Positions 1 through 8,680 of a DNA stretch of 64,000 nucleotides are shown piece after piece. The notes beneath the pieces are model-generated. The model was not told where the DNA came from. It worked only from the letters and a program-made list of their open reading frames with translations, and ran no database searches. A program made the position numbers and the translations under genes. The stretch's first letter is position 1. The number at the start of each line of letters is the position of its first letter. Where the stretch lies: assembly GCA_034044135.1 (NCBI GenBank), contig CP139021.1:4479635-4543634 (forward strand), given 5' to 3'. This DNA is from Flammeovirgaceae bacterium SG7u.111 (GTDB lineage Bacteria > Bacteroidota > Bacteroidia > Cytophagales > Flammeovirgaceae).

Positions 1-1015
1 ATGGCTGGTCTATTGTAACCTGTTTGCCATTTATCTTATAAGTAAAATTGAAAACTCCTTGCATTTGCTGCAATGCTTCCTCTAACGATTTGTCTTTCAC
101 ATCGGCAGAAAAACTAAAATCTAAAATAGCCTTATCCCTTATCACAAAAGAGACATCATAATACCTTTCGAAGGTTTTAAAAACCTTGCTTACTTTCGTT
201 TTCCTGAAAGCAAACGTACTATCAGTCCAAGCAATTAACTCATTATGAAGATTGTCCATTTGAGCTACCCTTCCGTTTTTCACACTCAGTACAGCAGCTT
301 CGTCTTTGGTAAGCAGAAGCGTATTATCTCCATCTAGGTCACCAAAAGAAACTTTACCACTCGTTACCGCAATGGTTTCATTCTCAGCTTCTGGATAGGC
401 TTCTATCGCAAACGAAGTACCCAACACTTTGGTTAAAGAATGAGCCGTTTCAATTACGAAAGGCTTATCAGGGTTCTTGGTCACATCAAAATAGGCCAAT
501 CCTTCTAGGTTTACCTCTCTCACACTTCCGAAAGTTTCAGGGTAAGAAAGTTTTGAATCAGGCGCAAGTAAAACCTTTGTGCCATCAGGCAAAACGATGT
601 TTTTTGTTTCCCCTTTCAAGGCAACTGCTTCCAAGCCTGGTGTGCTCGCACTTTGCAACACATATACCAGTGAAAACACACTAACCATCAACAATGCGAC
701 GGCCGCAGCTGCCCTAAAGACTAAACGCTTTTTCTTAAATGAAAGCTGGACATGAGTAGTCGTCGCTTGATCTTCTACTGCATCAGATCCTAGTCTGCCG
801 CTCATTTTTTCTATGGCAGCGTCAATTTCGCTATCCGAAAATGTTGGCTCCAAATTATGCTTTTTGGACGAGTTCCATATCATAGAGGCTTCTCTCAGCT
901 GTTTTTCAAACTCAGGATGTTCTTTCTTGAGCCTTGAAATATGGCTTGAGGTTTCTTCGCCAGCCTCTTCTGATAAATAGTGAGCTATCAGTGTCCAGTA
1001 TTGGTCGTTTTCCAT
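1..1015 (-). CDS. FecR-family anti-sigma factor (3' end cut by window edge)
   Basis: This gene is read from the reverse strand, starts at ATG 1015 and is still open at base 2, so about 338 residues are visible and the last few are missing. The N-terminus (MENDQYWTLIAHYLSEEAGE) is the cytoplasmic sigma-binding part. A single membrane helix lies at about residues 99-120 after a basic KKKR stretch. A periplasmic FecR domain follows (motif VLPDGTKVLLAP), then a DUF4974/STN-like end (FTYKINGKQVTI). FecR proteins hold an ECF sigma factor until a TonB-dependent transducer signals. The sigma gene lies 257 bases upstream on the same strand. In this family a susC/susD pair often follows, here off the left edge; that last point is inference. 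Confidence 0.9.
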   Translation of the reverse strand, partial: MENDQYWTLIAHYLSEEAGEETSSHISRLKKEHPEFEKQLREASMIWNSSKKHNLEPTFSDSEIDAAIEKMSGRLGSDAVEDQATTTHVQLSFKKKRLVFRAAAAVALLMVSVFSLVYVLQSASTPGLEAVALKGETKNIVLPDGTKVLLAPDSKLSYPETFGSVREVNLEGLAYFDVTKNPDKPFVIETAHSLTKVLGTSFAIEAYPEAENETIAVTSGKVSFGDLDGDNTLLLTKDEAAVLSVKNGRVAQMDNLHNELIAWTDSTFAFRKTKVSKVFKTFERYYDVSFVIRDKAILDFSFSADVKDKSLEEALQQMQGVFNFTYKINGKQVTIDQP

Positions 1016-1272
1016 GATTTTACTTCTCCAATTGTAATTTTTCTTTCATATATGGTTGTTAGAGTTACACCACCCTACTCTATGGCAAGCAAAACAATTT
1101 ATTAACCCTAATTTAACAACTGAACGCTTCTTACCATACTACCAAGACATATAAAACCTACAAGTTGACAAAAAAACTAAAAAATAAAGAAAGAATGTTG
1201 AATCACCACAAAATTCGTGAGAGAACGAAAGGGTTCAGGAAGGAAAAAAAAACAGTGCTTTACAGTAAAACA

Positions 1273-1893
1273 TTAGAATGGAAAAAATTGAGCCAGCACT
1301 AAAAACAATGCGAAAAAAGGAATAGATTCTTTACTATATAATCCTTTCAATTTATTCCGAAGCTCTTTAAGCGCAAGACCAATTTGGTAATGGACACTTC
1401 TGACAGGTACCCCTAACACATCTGAAATTTCTTTGTAGGTAAGCTCTTCATATCTGCTCATTTTGAAAATATGCTTGCAGCTATCGGGCAAATCCTCAAT
1501 CGCTTTGAATAAATGCTTTTGAAGCTCGGTATAATGGATAGACTCCTCGGTCTTATTGTCCAAGTTGCTGGAAGTCTGAGCCAAACGCTTATGATAATCC
1601 ATTTCAAACTTCTTACGCTTCAGAAAATTCAATGTATGGTTTCTGGCAGCTCTGTATAGGTAGGCTTTTAGCGAGGTCGTAATATTAATCTTATCTCGTT
1701 TGTCCCAAATATTCACAAAAACATCTTGAACCAGCTCCTCTGCACTTTCCTTTTCCTTTACCATCCCAAGTATGAAAACGAAAAGGGCATTGTAGTAAGA
1801 CTTGATTATGAGTTCCCATGCTTTTCTATTCCCTTTTTTAATCTCTTTGAATAGCTGTTCATCGCTGGCCTTTTCTAAGTTTTCGTTTTTCAA
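1273..1893 (-). CDS. ECF-type RNA polymerase sigma factor
   Basis: The 206-residue product has sigma-70 region 2 at about residues 25-95 (AEELVQDVFVNIWDKRDKI, then AYLYRAARNHTLNFLKRKK) and region 4 at about 130-185 (YKEISDVLGVPVRSVHYQI). This is the Bacteroidota ECF subfamily that works with FecR anti-sigma factors. The start is a TTG at 1893: an in-frame TAA lies six codons upstream, there is no ATG between, and the next internal Met (about residue 44) would remove part of region 2. The last 17 residues are strongly hydrophobic (FFALFLVLAQFFPF), an addition beyond region 4 that could touch the membrane or the anti-sigma factor. It probably directs a transport locus to the left of the window. 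Confidence 0.92.
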   Translation of the reverse strand: MKNENLEKASDEQLFKEIKKGNRKAWELIIKSYYNALFVFILGMVKEKESAEELVQDVFVNIWDKRDKINITTSLKAYLYRAARNHTLNFLKRKKFEMDYHKRLAQTSSNLDNKTEESIHYTELQKHLFKAIEDLPDSCKHIFKMSRYEELTYKEISDVLGVPVRSVHYQIGLALKELRNKLKGLYSKESIPFFALFLVLAQFFPF

Positions 1894-2042
1894 TGGATAA
1901 AGCTTTTGTTATTTGGAACGAAAAATAATGTGAGTTTGCTTGGTTAATTTCCTTTCTATAAGACGGAAACATAATTGATCAGTTTCAAAATTAGGCTTTA
2001 TTTTTTAAAACCCAACTGTTAAAAATGTCTAAAAAAATTGGA

Positions 2043-2077
2043 TAAAACCCGCCTTAACTTCCCGTGATGGGGTTTTT
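2043..2077 (-). terminator. possible terminator of the sensor gene
   Basis: The arms AAAACCC (2044-2050) and GGGTTTT pair around a loop of about 20 bases, and on the minus strand a T-rich stretch follows at 2028-2040. It lies 115 bases past the stop of the sensor gene at 2192. The loop is long and the stem short, so this is a weak call. Nothing else is seen in 1894-2191. Confidence 0.3.
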
Positions 2078-2191
2078 ACCTAATATAGCACTAAGCAACG
2101 ATTTTGTATAAAATTTCATTGATTTTATAGTCAAAAACTAGAAAACGTCCTGTTCTCATCCGAGCCTCGCTTTTACTTTAGTAATGAAAAA

Positions 2192-5149
2192 TCACTCCTG
2201 TTCGTTGCTTTTTTCATGAAGGCCTGAACTAGAAAACTGCTCTAAAAACTCTACCATATTCACTTCATGATCCAAATCCAACCTTTTTCTAAGTCGATAA
2301 CGAGCCGTTTCAACCCCTCTCACCGAAATATTTAAAATAGCCGCTATTTCTTTGTTGGTAAGGTTCATTTTTACAAAGCCACAAAGTCGAAGTTCTTTTT
2401 GGGTGAGACTTGGGTATGTAGCTTTTAGATCATCAAAAAAAGCTTTATGTACTCTCTCAAAGTTTGTATCGAACACATGGAGATATTTCTCGTCTTGTAG
2501 GTTTGTATTTATTTTTTTTGCCAATAACCGTATTTTTTCACGTGTTTTTTCATTCTTAGCCAAGGCTTTCAACTCCTTCAATTCTTCATTCATACTAGCC
2601 AAAAGCTCTCTTTTCCCAACAAGCAACACAGTATAGTTAGCCAGTTCTTTACTTTTATTGATCACCACCTCTTCCAATTGCTTCTTATCTTTCGTGATCA
2701 ATTCATTCTCTTTTTCAAGTTTCATTTGCTGAAGCTCCAACTCTACCAACCGTCGCCTTTCACGTTCCTCCTTACGGGTTATCTTCAGTTTTCGCTTCAC
2801 CAAAATTACAGAAAGACCAATCCCTACCAACACCAATAATACAAAGGCGCCCATCGCCCCTTTTGTTTGGTACCATTCGGGCAGAATCTCAAAATAGTAA
2901 ACAGCCTCTTCGGTTTCCCCTCCAAAAATGCTCCTCGATTTTACTTTAAAAGCATAAAATCCTGCCTTCAAGTGGCTATACTCTTTCGAAGGAGCGCTAC
3001 TCCACTCCGACCAATTTTCATCTGCTAGCCCAAGCTTTACACTGAACTGCTTTTCGGAATTTCCTGCTAGCCCTGGTGAGGCAAACTGAAAAACCAAGGA
3101 ACTTGTCTGCTGAGGAAATTTATAAGGAGCACTTTTGCTAGAAGCTAAGGGACAGTATACTAGACTATCATCTTCATTCCGATAGCTCACTTGGGTAAAA
3201 ACCATGCTCTCCTCCAAAGTAGGCGGACTTACAGCCAGATCAAAAAGATAAAGCCCATCGGTTGTGCCCACCAGTACTTTCTGGTTTCCCAGTGGAACAA
3301 TCAATTCCATGCTTTTGGAATAGGAACCTCTGAGCGAGGCAAAAAGGTCACTTTCAACAGCATCACCCGATTTCTCATCAAAATATCCTACACCAAGCTC
3401 ATCATCTGCTATCCAAGTAGTATCATTATCACTGAAAATCTGCCTTAAATAGGCCCTTTTATCTAGTATATCAGCCAATTTTGTGTACAAGACAAACTGC
3501 TGAGTATTTTCGTCAAACGTATATATGCCTTTCCTAGACAAAAACAATATATTGCCTTTATATGGAAATGCATTTACCCCAAAGGTAGATGGGAGTCCGT
3601 TTTTTGTAGTAAAATGCTCTAAACTAGATATCCTCCTTAACTCCTTATCAATCCTTATTTTATAAACCCCACTATAACTTTCACAAATCCAGAATACATT
3701 GCTTGTGCCCAGCTGTATAATATCCCTACTTGACACCTCAAACCCTTCTACCTTATTTCTTATGACAAACTTTTCTTCCTCGGTATATTCTAATATATAA
3801 ATACCATCATATGCACTGGCAAGATAAAGGTGCTCTTGACCTTTGAAAGGAATCACTTTCCAAATACCGTTGGTACCCTCTACATGATAATACCCTTTTT
3901 CCCCCAACACAAAAACCCCTTTGTCATGAGAAACAATCAGCTTTTCTTCGTATTTGCCTAGTGACCAGGCCTGGGCTTCAAGTCCGTCAACAATCTTAAA
4001 ATCTGATGTGGAAATAATTGGAGAGTCTTTTGACAAACGGGTCATATAAACCCCTTGGTTGGTAGCCAAATATAAGCTGTCCTTAAAAGACCGTACATCT
4101 AGCACGGTAGCCCCTTCAAACAAAACAGAGACTGGAGAGGCTATTTCTATACAATCAATGCCTTTATTAAGCATTGCCCAAATATTCCCATCATTCGTTT
4201 CATCCAATCCCAATACGGTCTTGTCTTGCATCCCACTTATCATAGTAGAACCTTCTAACTGAAATCCATCAAACTCGAATGAAAGCAGGTAGCTATTGAT
4301 GGTTCCAAGGTAATATGTGTCTTTGGATGACTTTAGCGCACAAAAAATCTGATCACTAGAAAAATTGGGTAAGTGGTTTTTAAAAAACGAAATAGTTTTC
4401 TTTTCTGGGTTTACAAAATAAGAATTGCCAGGTTTGGTAAACAGCATAATTTCACCGGCTTTCCTACCAGGCAATACCCCACTCACCTCATGCCCTTCAT
4501 AAGTGCTGGCTGGAACAATATTCTCAAACTCAAAGGTAGCAAGGGTTAAACGCTTGAGCCCCCAGTCGTCTACTACATACAATCGATCTTCTATTACACT
4601 AATCCGCCCAAACCGTTGACTTGCAGGCAACGTAACCGTCTTTTTCCCTGAAAGGGCTATTATGAGACCAAAAGTTCTGAATACAATTTGGTCTTCCACT
4701 TCTATTATTTGCCATACATCACCAAAATCACGGTCTTCTACCCGCAAATAATTATTGAGCGACACATATTTATATGTGCCAAACTCATCTTGTTCGAGGC
4801 GACCAATTTCTTTCACCCCGCCAACGTACAATTTTCCATCCGAAGAATATAACAAACTTCTAACGGTAGATCCATTGGGTAATTTCACTACACACCACGA
4901 CGACCCGTCGTAAATGACTACGCCATCATTATTCCCAAAATATAAAATGCCTGATTCATCTTCAGCCATGCACCAAAACTGTAGGTCACCTTTGTAGTCA
5001 CTTTTGTTAAAATGAACCACCCTTGGGCTTCCTTTCACATCGAAACCTTCCTCCACTTTTTCTATCCCTATCTCCGCATTTGAGAAGCAAGGAATAAAAA
5101 AAACCAAAACAAGATATAAAATGTAGTTTTTACTGGAAATTCCTGCCAT
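2192..5149 (-). CDS. Membrane sensor-regulator: beta-propeller, Y_Y_Y domain, LuxR-type HTH
   Basis: The 985-residue protein has a signal peptide (about 1-25), a long periplasmic part made of two-component-regulator-type propeller repeats (about 40-680), a Y_Y_Y (triple tyrosine) domain (about 690-760), one membrane helix (about 768-790, FVLLVLVGIGLSVILV), a basic coiled coil (about 790-885), and a C-terminal GerE/LuxR-like helix-turn-helix (LTNKEIAAILNISVRGVETA). No histidine-kinase or receiver domain is visible, so signalling must pass directly from the periplasmic sensor to a membrane-tethered DNA-binding domain. It is divergent from the GH5 gene with 221 bases between. The layout suggests it senses an oligosaccharide made by the neighbouring enzymes and activates the locus; that role is inferred from position and family. 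Confidence 0.9.
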   Translation of the reverse strand: MAGISSKNYILYLVLVFFIPCFSNAEIGIEKVEEGFDVKGSPRVVHFNKSDYKGDLQFWCMAEDESGILYFGNNDGVVIYDGSSWCVVKLPNGSTVRSLLYSSDGKLYVGGVKEIGRLEQDEFGTYKYVSLNNYLRVEDRDFGDVWQIIEVEDQIVFRTFGLIIALSGKKTVTLPASQRFGRISVIEDRLYVVDDWGLKRLTLATFEFENIVPASTYEGHEVSGVLPGRKAGEIMLFTKPGNSYFVNPEKKTISFFKNHLPNFSSDQIFCALKSSKDTYYLGTINSYLLSFEFDGFQLEGSTMISGMQDKTVLGLDETNDGNIWAMLNKGIDCIEIASPVSVLFEGATVLDVRSFKDSLYLATNQGVYMTRLSKDSPIISTSDFKIVDGLEAQAWSLGKYEEKLIVSHDKGVFVLGEKGYYHVEGTNGIWKVIPFKGQEHLYLASAYDGIYILEYTEEEKFVIRNKVEGFEVSSRDIIQLGTSNVFWICESYSGVYKIRIDKELRRISSLEHFTTKNGLPSTFGVNAFPYKGNILFLSRKGIYTFDENTQQFVLYTKLADILDKRAYLRQIFSDNDTTWIADDELGVGYFDEKSGDAVESDLFASLRGSYSKSMELIVPLGNQKVLVGTTDGLYLFDLAVSPPTLEESMVFTQVSYRNEDDSLVYCPLASSKSAPYKFPQQTSSLVFQFASPGLAGNSEKQFSVKLGLADENWSEWSSAPSKEYSHLKAGFYAFKVKSRSIFGGETEEAVYYFEILPEWYQTKGAMGAFVLLVLVGIGLSVILVKRKLKITRKEERERRRLVELELQQMKLEKENELITKDKKQLEEVVINKSKELANYTVLLVGKRELLASMNEELKELKALAKNEKTREKIRLLAKKINTNLQDEKYLHVFDTNFERVHKAFFDDLKATYPSLTQKELRLCGFVKMNLTNKEIAAILNISVRGVETARYRLRKRLDLDHEVNMVEFLEQFSSSGLHEKSNEQE

Positions 5150-5207
5150 AGTATTTGTTAGTTACAAAAACACCTAAAATACTCATTTTCAATATACTGA
5201 TTTTAAA

Positions 5208-5214
5208 TGACGTA
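5208..5214. promoter_or_regulatory. TGACGTA motif between sensor and GH5 genes
   Basis: The heptamer TGACGTA followed closely by TAAAG lies in the intergenic region between the divergent sensor and GH5 genes. The same heptamer occurs twice in front of susC (8565 and 8586). It may be a binding site for the LuxR-type domain of the sensor. This is an inference from repeated placement only. Confidence 0.35.
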
Positions 5215-5370
5215 CTAAAGGCGTAATGCTGGTTTTACCTGATGTATATTAAATGTACTTTCTCAAGCTCTTTTAGCAAAAAAAGAAAATACTATTGGAA
5301 ACAGGTTCAAAAAACCTGAATAAAACAGATATGATAACCTTATCGCCAAGTTATACCAACAAATTGAAAT

Positions 5371-7197
5371 ATGAAAAGACATTTACTACTATACTTTGCT
5401 TTTTGGAGCTTTAACCCTCCATTTTTCCACCTAAAATCAAAGATATCTTTGCTCGTATTTTTACTAAGCCTCAGCTTTTTTAACCTTTCGCATGCTCAGT
5501 TTTTACATACCAATGGAAAGCAAATTGTCGATAAAAACAATGAAGAAATAATATTAAGAGGGATAGGACTTGGCGGCTGGATGCTTCAAGAAGGGTACAT
5601 GCTCAAAACATCTGGACCACAGCATACTATTGAAGCGAGAGTAGAAGAGCTTATTGGGAAAGAAAAAAAGGAAGAATTTTATAACGCTTGGCTCAAAAAT
5701 CATTTTCAAAAAATAGATGTAGACTCTATGGCTTCATGGGGATTCAACTCTATCAGGCTTCCCATGCATTACAAGCTGTTTACACCCCCAATAGAAGAAG
5801 AGCCTATTCCCGGACAAGTTACTTGGAACGAAAAAGGGTTTGCCATGGTCGACAGCCTCTTGGATTGGGCAGAAGTAAATGAGCTGTACCTAATTCTAGA
5901 CCTACACGCGGCTCCGGGTGGACAAGGCGAAAATGCCGACATCAGCGATTATGACAACACGAAGCCTTCTTTGTGGGAAAGCAAGGTCAATCAAGATAAA
6001 ATGGTCGCTTTATGGACAAAGCTTGCCGAACGATATGTAAACGAACCATATATAGGAGCGTACGACATTATCAATGAACCAAACTGGGGTTTTGAAGATC
6101 ATGCTTCTGATCCAAATGGATGTAGCGAAAAGCAAAACACGTTGCTCTGGAATCTGCAAAAAAGGGTAACAGAAGCCATTAGAAAAGTTGATAAAAACCA
6201 TATGATCATCATAGAAGGGAATTGCTGGGGAAATAATTACAACGGACTACCTGCTCTTTGGGACGACAACCTCGTAATCAGTTACCATAAATATTGGAAC
6301 CCGAACGATGTATCAGCTATTCAGGGAATGCTCGATATGAGAAACCAGCGCAACGTTCCCATATGGCTTGGCGAAAGCGGTGAAAACTCAAACGCATGGT
6401 TCACAGATGCCATAGCATTGCTTGAATCTAATAAAATAGGTTGGTCATGGTGGCCAGAAAAGAAAATGGGCTACAATAATCCACTGGAAATAAAAATAAA
6501 TGATGGGTACAAAGCTATTGTAGCATATTGGAATGGTTCAGGCAACAAGCCTAGCTCGGAAGATGCTTACACTGCGCTAATGGGCATGACGGAAAACCTA
6601 AAGCTCGAAAATAATATTTACCACAAAGATGTGGTAGATGCCATGATCCGCCAACCCCATTCTAGCGAAGCACTACCTTTCAAAAGTAACAAAATAGCCT
6701 CTTCTGAAGCAACAGTAATCTATGCTACCGACTTCGATTTAGGCCGCCACGATGTAGCTTACCACGATGCAGACTACTCCAACACAAGTGGCTCAGCAGG
6801 CGGCTTAACTTGGAACAAAGGATATTCTTACCGAAACGATGGAGTAGACATTGAGGCTTGTTCAGACCAAGTCAGCAATGGATACAATGTGGCTTGGACC
6901 GAAGATGGGGAATGGCTCCAATACACCTTAAATGTTGATTCTGCTGGAGCCTATCAAGTTGACTTGAGGTACGCAACCCAAAACAGTGGTTCAGCAATAA
7001 AAATCTTAGTAGAAAACTCAGACCAATCTGGAGAAATTGAGCTTCCTGCTACTGGCGGAACCCAAACGTGGGCAACAGCTCAAATAGATGATCTCATCTT
7101 GCAAAAAGGAAAACAACAATTGAAGCTTTTCATAGTAAAAGGCGGATTCAACATAAACTATTTTTCATTTCAATTTAAAAAAAAAGCACTGAAATAG
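5371..7197 (+). CDS. Glycoside hydrolase family 5 with CBM6 (N-terminal part of a frameshifted gene)
   Basis: The 608-residue product has a long signal-like N-terminus ending near HAQ (residue 43), a GH5 catalytic domain (about 48-400) and a CBM6-type module (about 448-602, with GVDIEACSD and GEWLQYTLNV). The catalytic acid/base is E236 in YDIINEP and the nucleophile E335 in IWLGESGE. The motif RGIGLGGWMLQEGYM resembles the RGxxLGGWL region of exo-beta-1,3-glucanase-like GH5 enzymes, which fits a beta-glucan substrate. The frame ends just after nine A residues (7177-7185). One base of slippage there joins it without any stop to the next reading frame, which holds the second CBM6 and the type IX sorting signal. 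As written, this protein lacks an outer-surface sorting domain. It leads the susC/susD/GH16 locus. Confidence 0.88.
   Translation: MKRHLLLYFAFWSFNPPFFHLKSKISLLVFLLSLSFFNLSHAQFLHTNGKQIVDKNNEEIILRGIGLGGWMLQEGYMLKTSGPQHTIEARVEELIGKEKKEEFYNAWLKNHFQKIDVDSMASWGFNSIRLPMHYKLFTPPIEEEPIPGQVTWNEKGFAMVDSLLDWAEVNELYLILDLHAAPGGQGENADISDYDNTKPSLWESKVNQDKMVALWTKLAERYVNEPYIGAYDIINEPNWGFEDHASDPNGCSEKQNTLLWNLQKRVTEAIRKVDKNHMIIIEGNCWGNNYNGLPALWDDNLVISYHKYWNPNDVSAIQGMLDMRNQRNVPIWLGESGENSNAWFTDAIALLESNKIGWSWWPEKKMGYNNPLEIKINDGYKAIVAYWNGSGNKPSSEDAYTALMGMTENLKLENNIYHKDVVDAMIRQPHSSEALPFKSNKIASSEATVIYATDFDLGRHDVAYHDADYSNTSGSAGGLTWNKGYSYRNDGVDIEACSDQVSNGYNVAWTEDGEWLQYTLNVDSAGAYQVDLRYATQNSGSAIKILVENSDQSGEIELPATGGTQTWATAQIDDLILQKGKQQLKLFIVKGGFNINYFSFQFKKKALK
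7177..7185 (+). other. A9 homopolymer at the frameshift point
   Basis: Nine consecutive A follow TTT. In the upstream frame it is read as FKKKALK and then stop. With a tenth A, or a -1 slip, the reading becomes FKKKSTEIALKALSAELSE and continues to the end of the second reading frame. It could be an assembly error, a true mutation or a slippage site. Confidence 0.75.
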
Positions 7198-7244
7198 CTC
7201 TTAAAGCACTTTCAGCTGAATTAAGTGAGGATAATTCGATCATA

Positions 7245-8186
7245 TTGAACCTGAACAAACCTGTCGATACTTTATCCCTTTCAACTAAAGGCTTTAGCTT
7301 AAAAGTAGACGACGAACCTGTTGATATTATTGACATTTCACAATACGAAAGCAATACCAAAACAGTGGAGATTTCGCTAGGGAAAATAGGTACTATTACA
7401 GATCAAACTATATTGACAATCAGCTACGAAGGCTCACATATAAAAGCGGAAGACGGTACTTTTCTGGAGCAATTTGAAGAGCTTTCCATCAGGAACACCT
7501 TGCCTCGTCACTTCGAAATACCGGGCAAGATTGAAGCTGAGAGCTTTTATATAAACCAAGGGCTGGAAATTGAAGAAACATCGGATATAGGCGGTGGCCA
7601 AAATATAGGCTATACATCTGCTGGTGATTACCTTGATTATAAAATCATTGTAAAAGATTCAGGCGAATACAAAATAGAAGCAAGAATAGCCTGCTACAGC
7701 AATGGAGGACAGTTAGAAATCCAACAGCTCGACACTGGGGGGCAAATCATCAATAGCTCGACGTTACCCATTCCTGTAACGGGAGGGTGGCAAAACTGGC
7801 AAACGGTAAGTGCTTCTATAAACTTAAACAAAGGAATAGGAACGCTTAGGGCGTTGATTCTACAACCTGAGTTCAACATTAACTGGCTGAATTTTTCAGC
7901 AATAAGGATTGTAAATGGAACAGAAGACCTTGATTGGGAAGAGCAAATAAACATCTATCCTAACCCAGCGAGCACGCATGTTTCTATAGCTATCCCGAAA
8001 AACTTGTACCATACCAACAACCAAATTAGCATAAAAGATACCACTGGGAAACTGGTGTACCAGAAAGATAACTTAACAAGAAATGAAGTCGGCAAACTTC
8101 AAATCAGCCCTCTACCCAAGGGTATTTACTTAGTCGTATTACGAATGAATACCAAAAGTTGGAAGCGTAAGCTGCTTATCAACTAA
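7245..8186 (+). CDS. C-terminal part of the GH5 protein: Ig-like region, CBM6, type IX sorting domain
   Basis: This 313-residue frame is open back to the A9 run at 7177-7185; the TTG at 7245 is only the first possible start. It begins with a beta-rich linker domain (LNLNKPVDTLSLS, about 1-85), continues with a CBM6/CBM35-type module (about 90-220, with KIEAESFYINQG and SAGDYLDYKI) and ends with a type A T9SS sorting domain (INIYPNPASTHVSIAIP to GIYLVVLR, about 235-313). No signal peptide is present. It is very probably not a separate gene but the end of the GH5 protein, which would then be a secreted, surface-anchored enzyme of about 940 residues with two carbohydrate-binding modules. A reverse-strand terminator is absent; the likely forward terminator is at 8295. 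Confidence 0.8.
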   Translation: MNLNKPVDTLSLSTKGFSLKVDDEPVDIIDISQYESNTKTVEISLGKIGTITDQTILTISYEGSHIKAEDGTFLEQFEELSIRNTLPRHFEIPGKIEAESFYINQGLEIEETSDIGGGQNIGYTSAGDYLDYKIIVKDSGEYKIEARIACYSNGGQLEIQQLDTGGQIINSSTLPIPVTGGWQNWQTVSASINLNKGIGTLRALILQPEFNINWLNFSAIRIVNGTEDLDWEEQINIYPNPASTHVSIAIPKNLYHTNNQISIKDTTGKLVYQKDNLTRNEVGKLQISPLPKGIYLVVLRMNTKSWKRKLLIN

Positions 8187-8294
8187 TGAAGATTACGCAA
8201 GAGAGTTTCTCTAAGGCACGGTAAAGCTACTGTGTAAGGCTTGCCTGAATGTGTAAACTAAAATATCAACTGAAGATGAACAATTCACTATTAG

Positions 8295-8325
8295 AAAAGC
8301 TGCGGAAATTACTGCAGCTTTTTTT
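8295..8325 (+). terminator. Rho-independent terminator after GH5
   Basis: A perfect 9-bp stem, AAAAGCTGC (8295-8303) with GCAGCTTTT (8314-8322), closes a 10-base loop and runs into a T tract to 8325. It ends the GH5 transcript 109 bases past the stop, so susC needs its own promoter. Confidence 0.8.
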
Positions 8326-8564
8326 GTGCCCTCTCACCTCTCTTACACAGAAGCTACCGACAGGCGCCTTAGGAAATAATCCAAAACCCTATTATACCAA
8401 ACAAGTGTATTTCATACCCTTTATAATATACCTCAAACACTTCCTATTTCATTAAAAAACCATAAAAAAAATAGTTGATTAGTTAAAGATATAAAGAGAA
8501 AAAAATAAAATATTTTATTTATTATAAACTAATTATCAATTAGTTGTACTAAATGTAGTAGAAA

Positions 8565-8594
8565 TGACGTAGGGCAAAACCTATTTGACGTAGG
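8565..8594 (+). promoter_or_regulatory. Tandem TGACGTAGG sites upstream of susC
   Basis: Two identical 9-mers TGACGTAGG lie at 8565-8573 and 8586-8594, exactly 21 bases apart, two helical turns. They sit about 42-70 bases upstream of the susC -7 box, a usual place for activator sites. The core TGACGTA is also found before the GH5 gene. Confidence 0.5.
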
Positions 8595-8635
8595 TAAAGT
8601 GTAGAGCAACTTAAAGCGTTGCCGATTCTGTCCTA

Positions 8636-8643
8636 TACATTTG
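8636..8643 (+). promoter_or_regulatory. Probable -7 box of susC promoter
   Basis: TACATTTG matches the Bacteroidota -7 consensus TAnnTTTG and lies 37 bases before the susC ATG. TTAAAG at 8611-8616 is a weak -33 candidate at suitable spacing. Confidence 0.5.
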
Positions 8644-8680
8644 ATATATTAATTTATAATTAACTAAAACAACGATCAAT

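Larger units (their letters stand above)
8187..8680. other. Intergenic region before susC
   Basis: The 494 bases hold the GH5 terminator (8295-8325), two TGACGTAGG copies (8565, 8586) and a promoter box (8636). An open frame at 8249-8455 spans the terminator and has no coding features, so it is not called. Confidence 0.7.

Noticed and set aside
8249-8455. 68-residue open frame before susC
   Set aside because: It spans the GH5 terminator hairpin at 8295-8325 and has no recognisable protein features.
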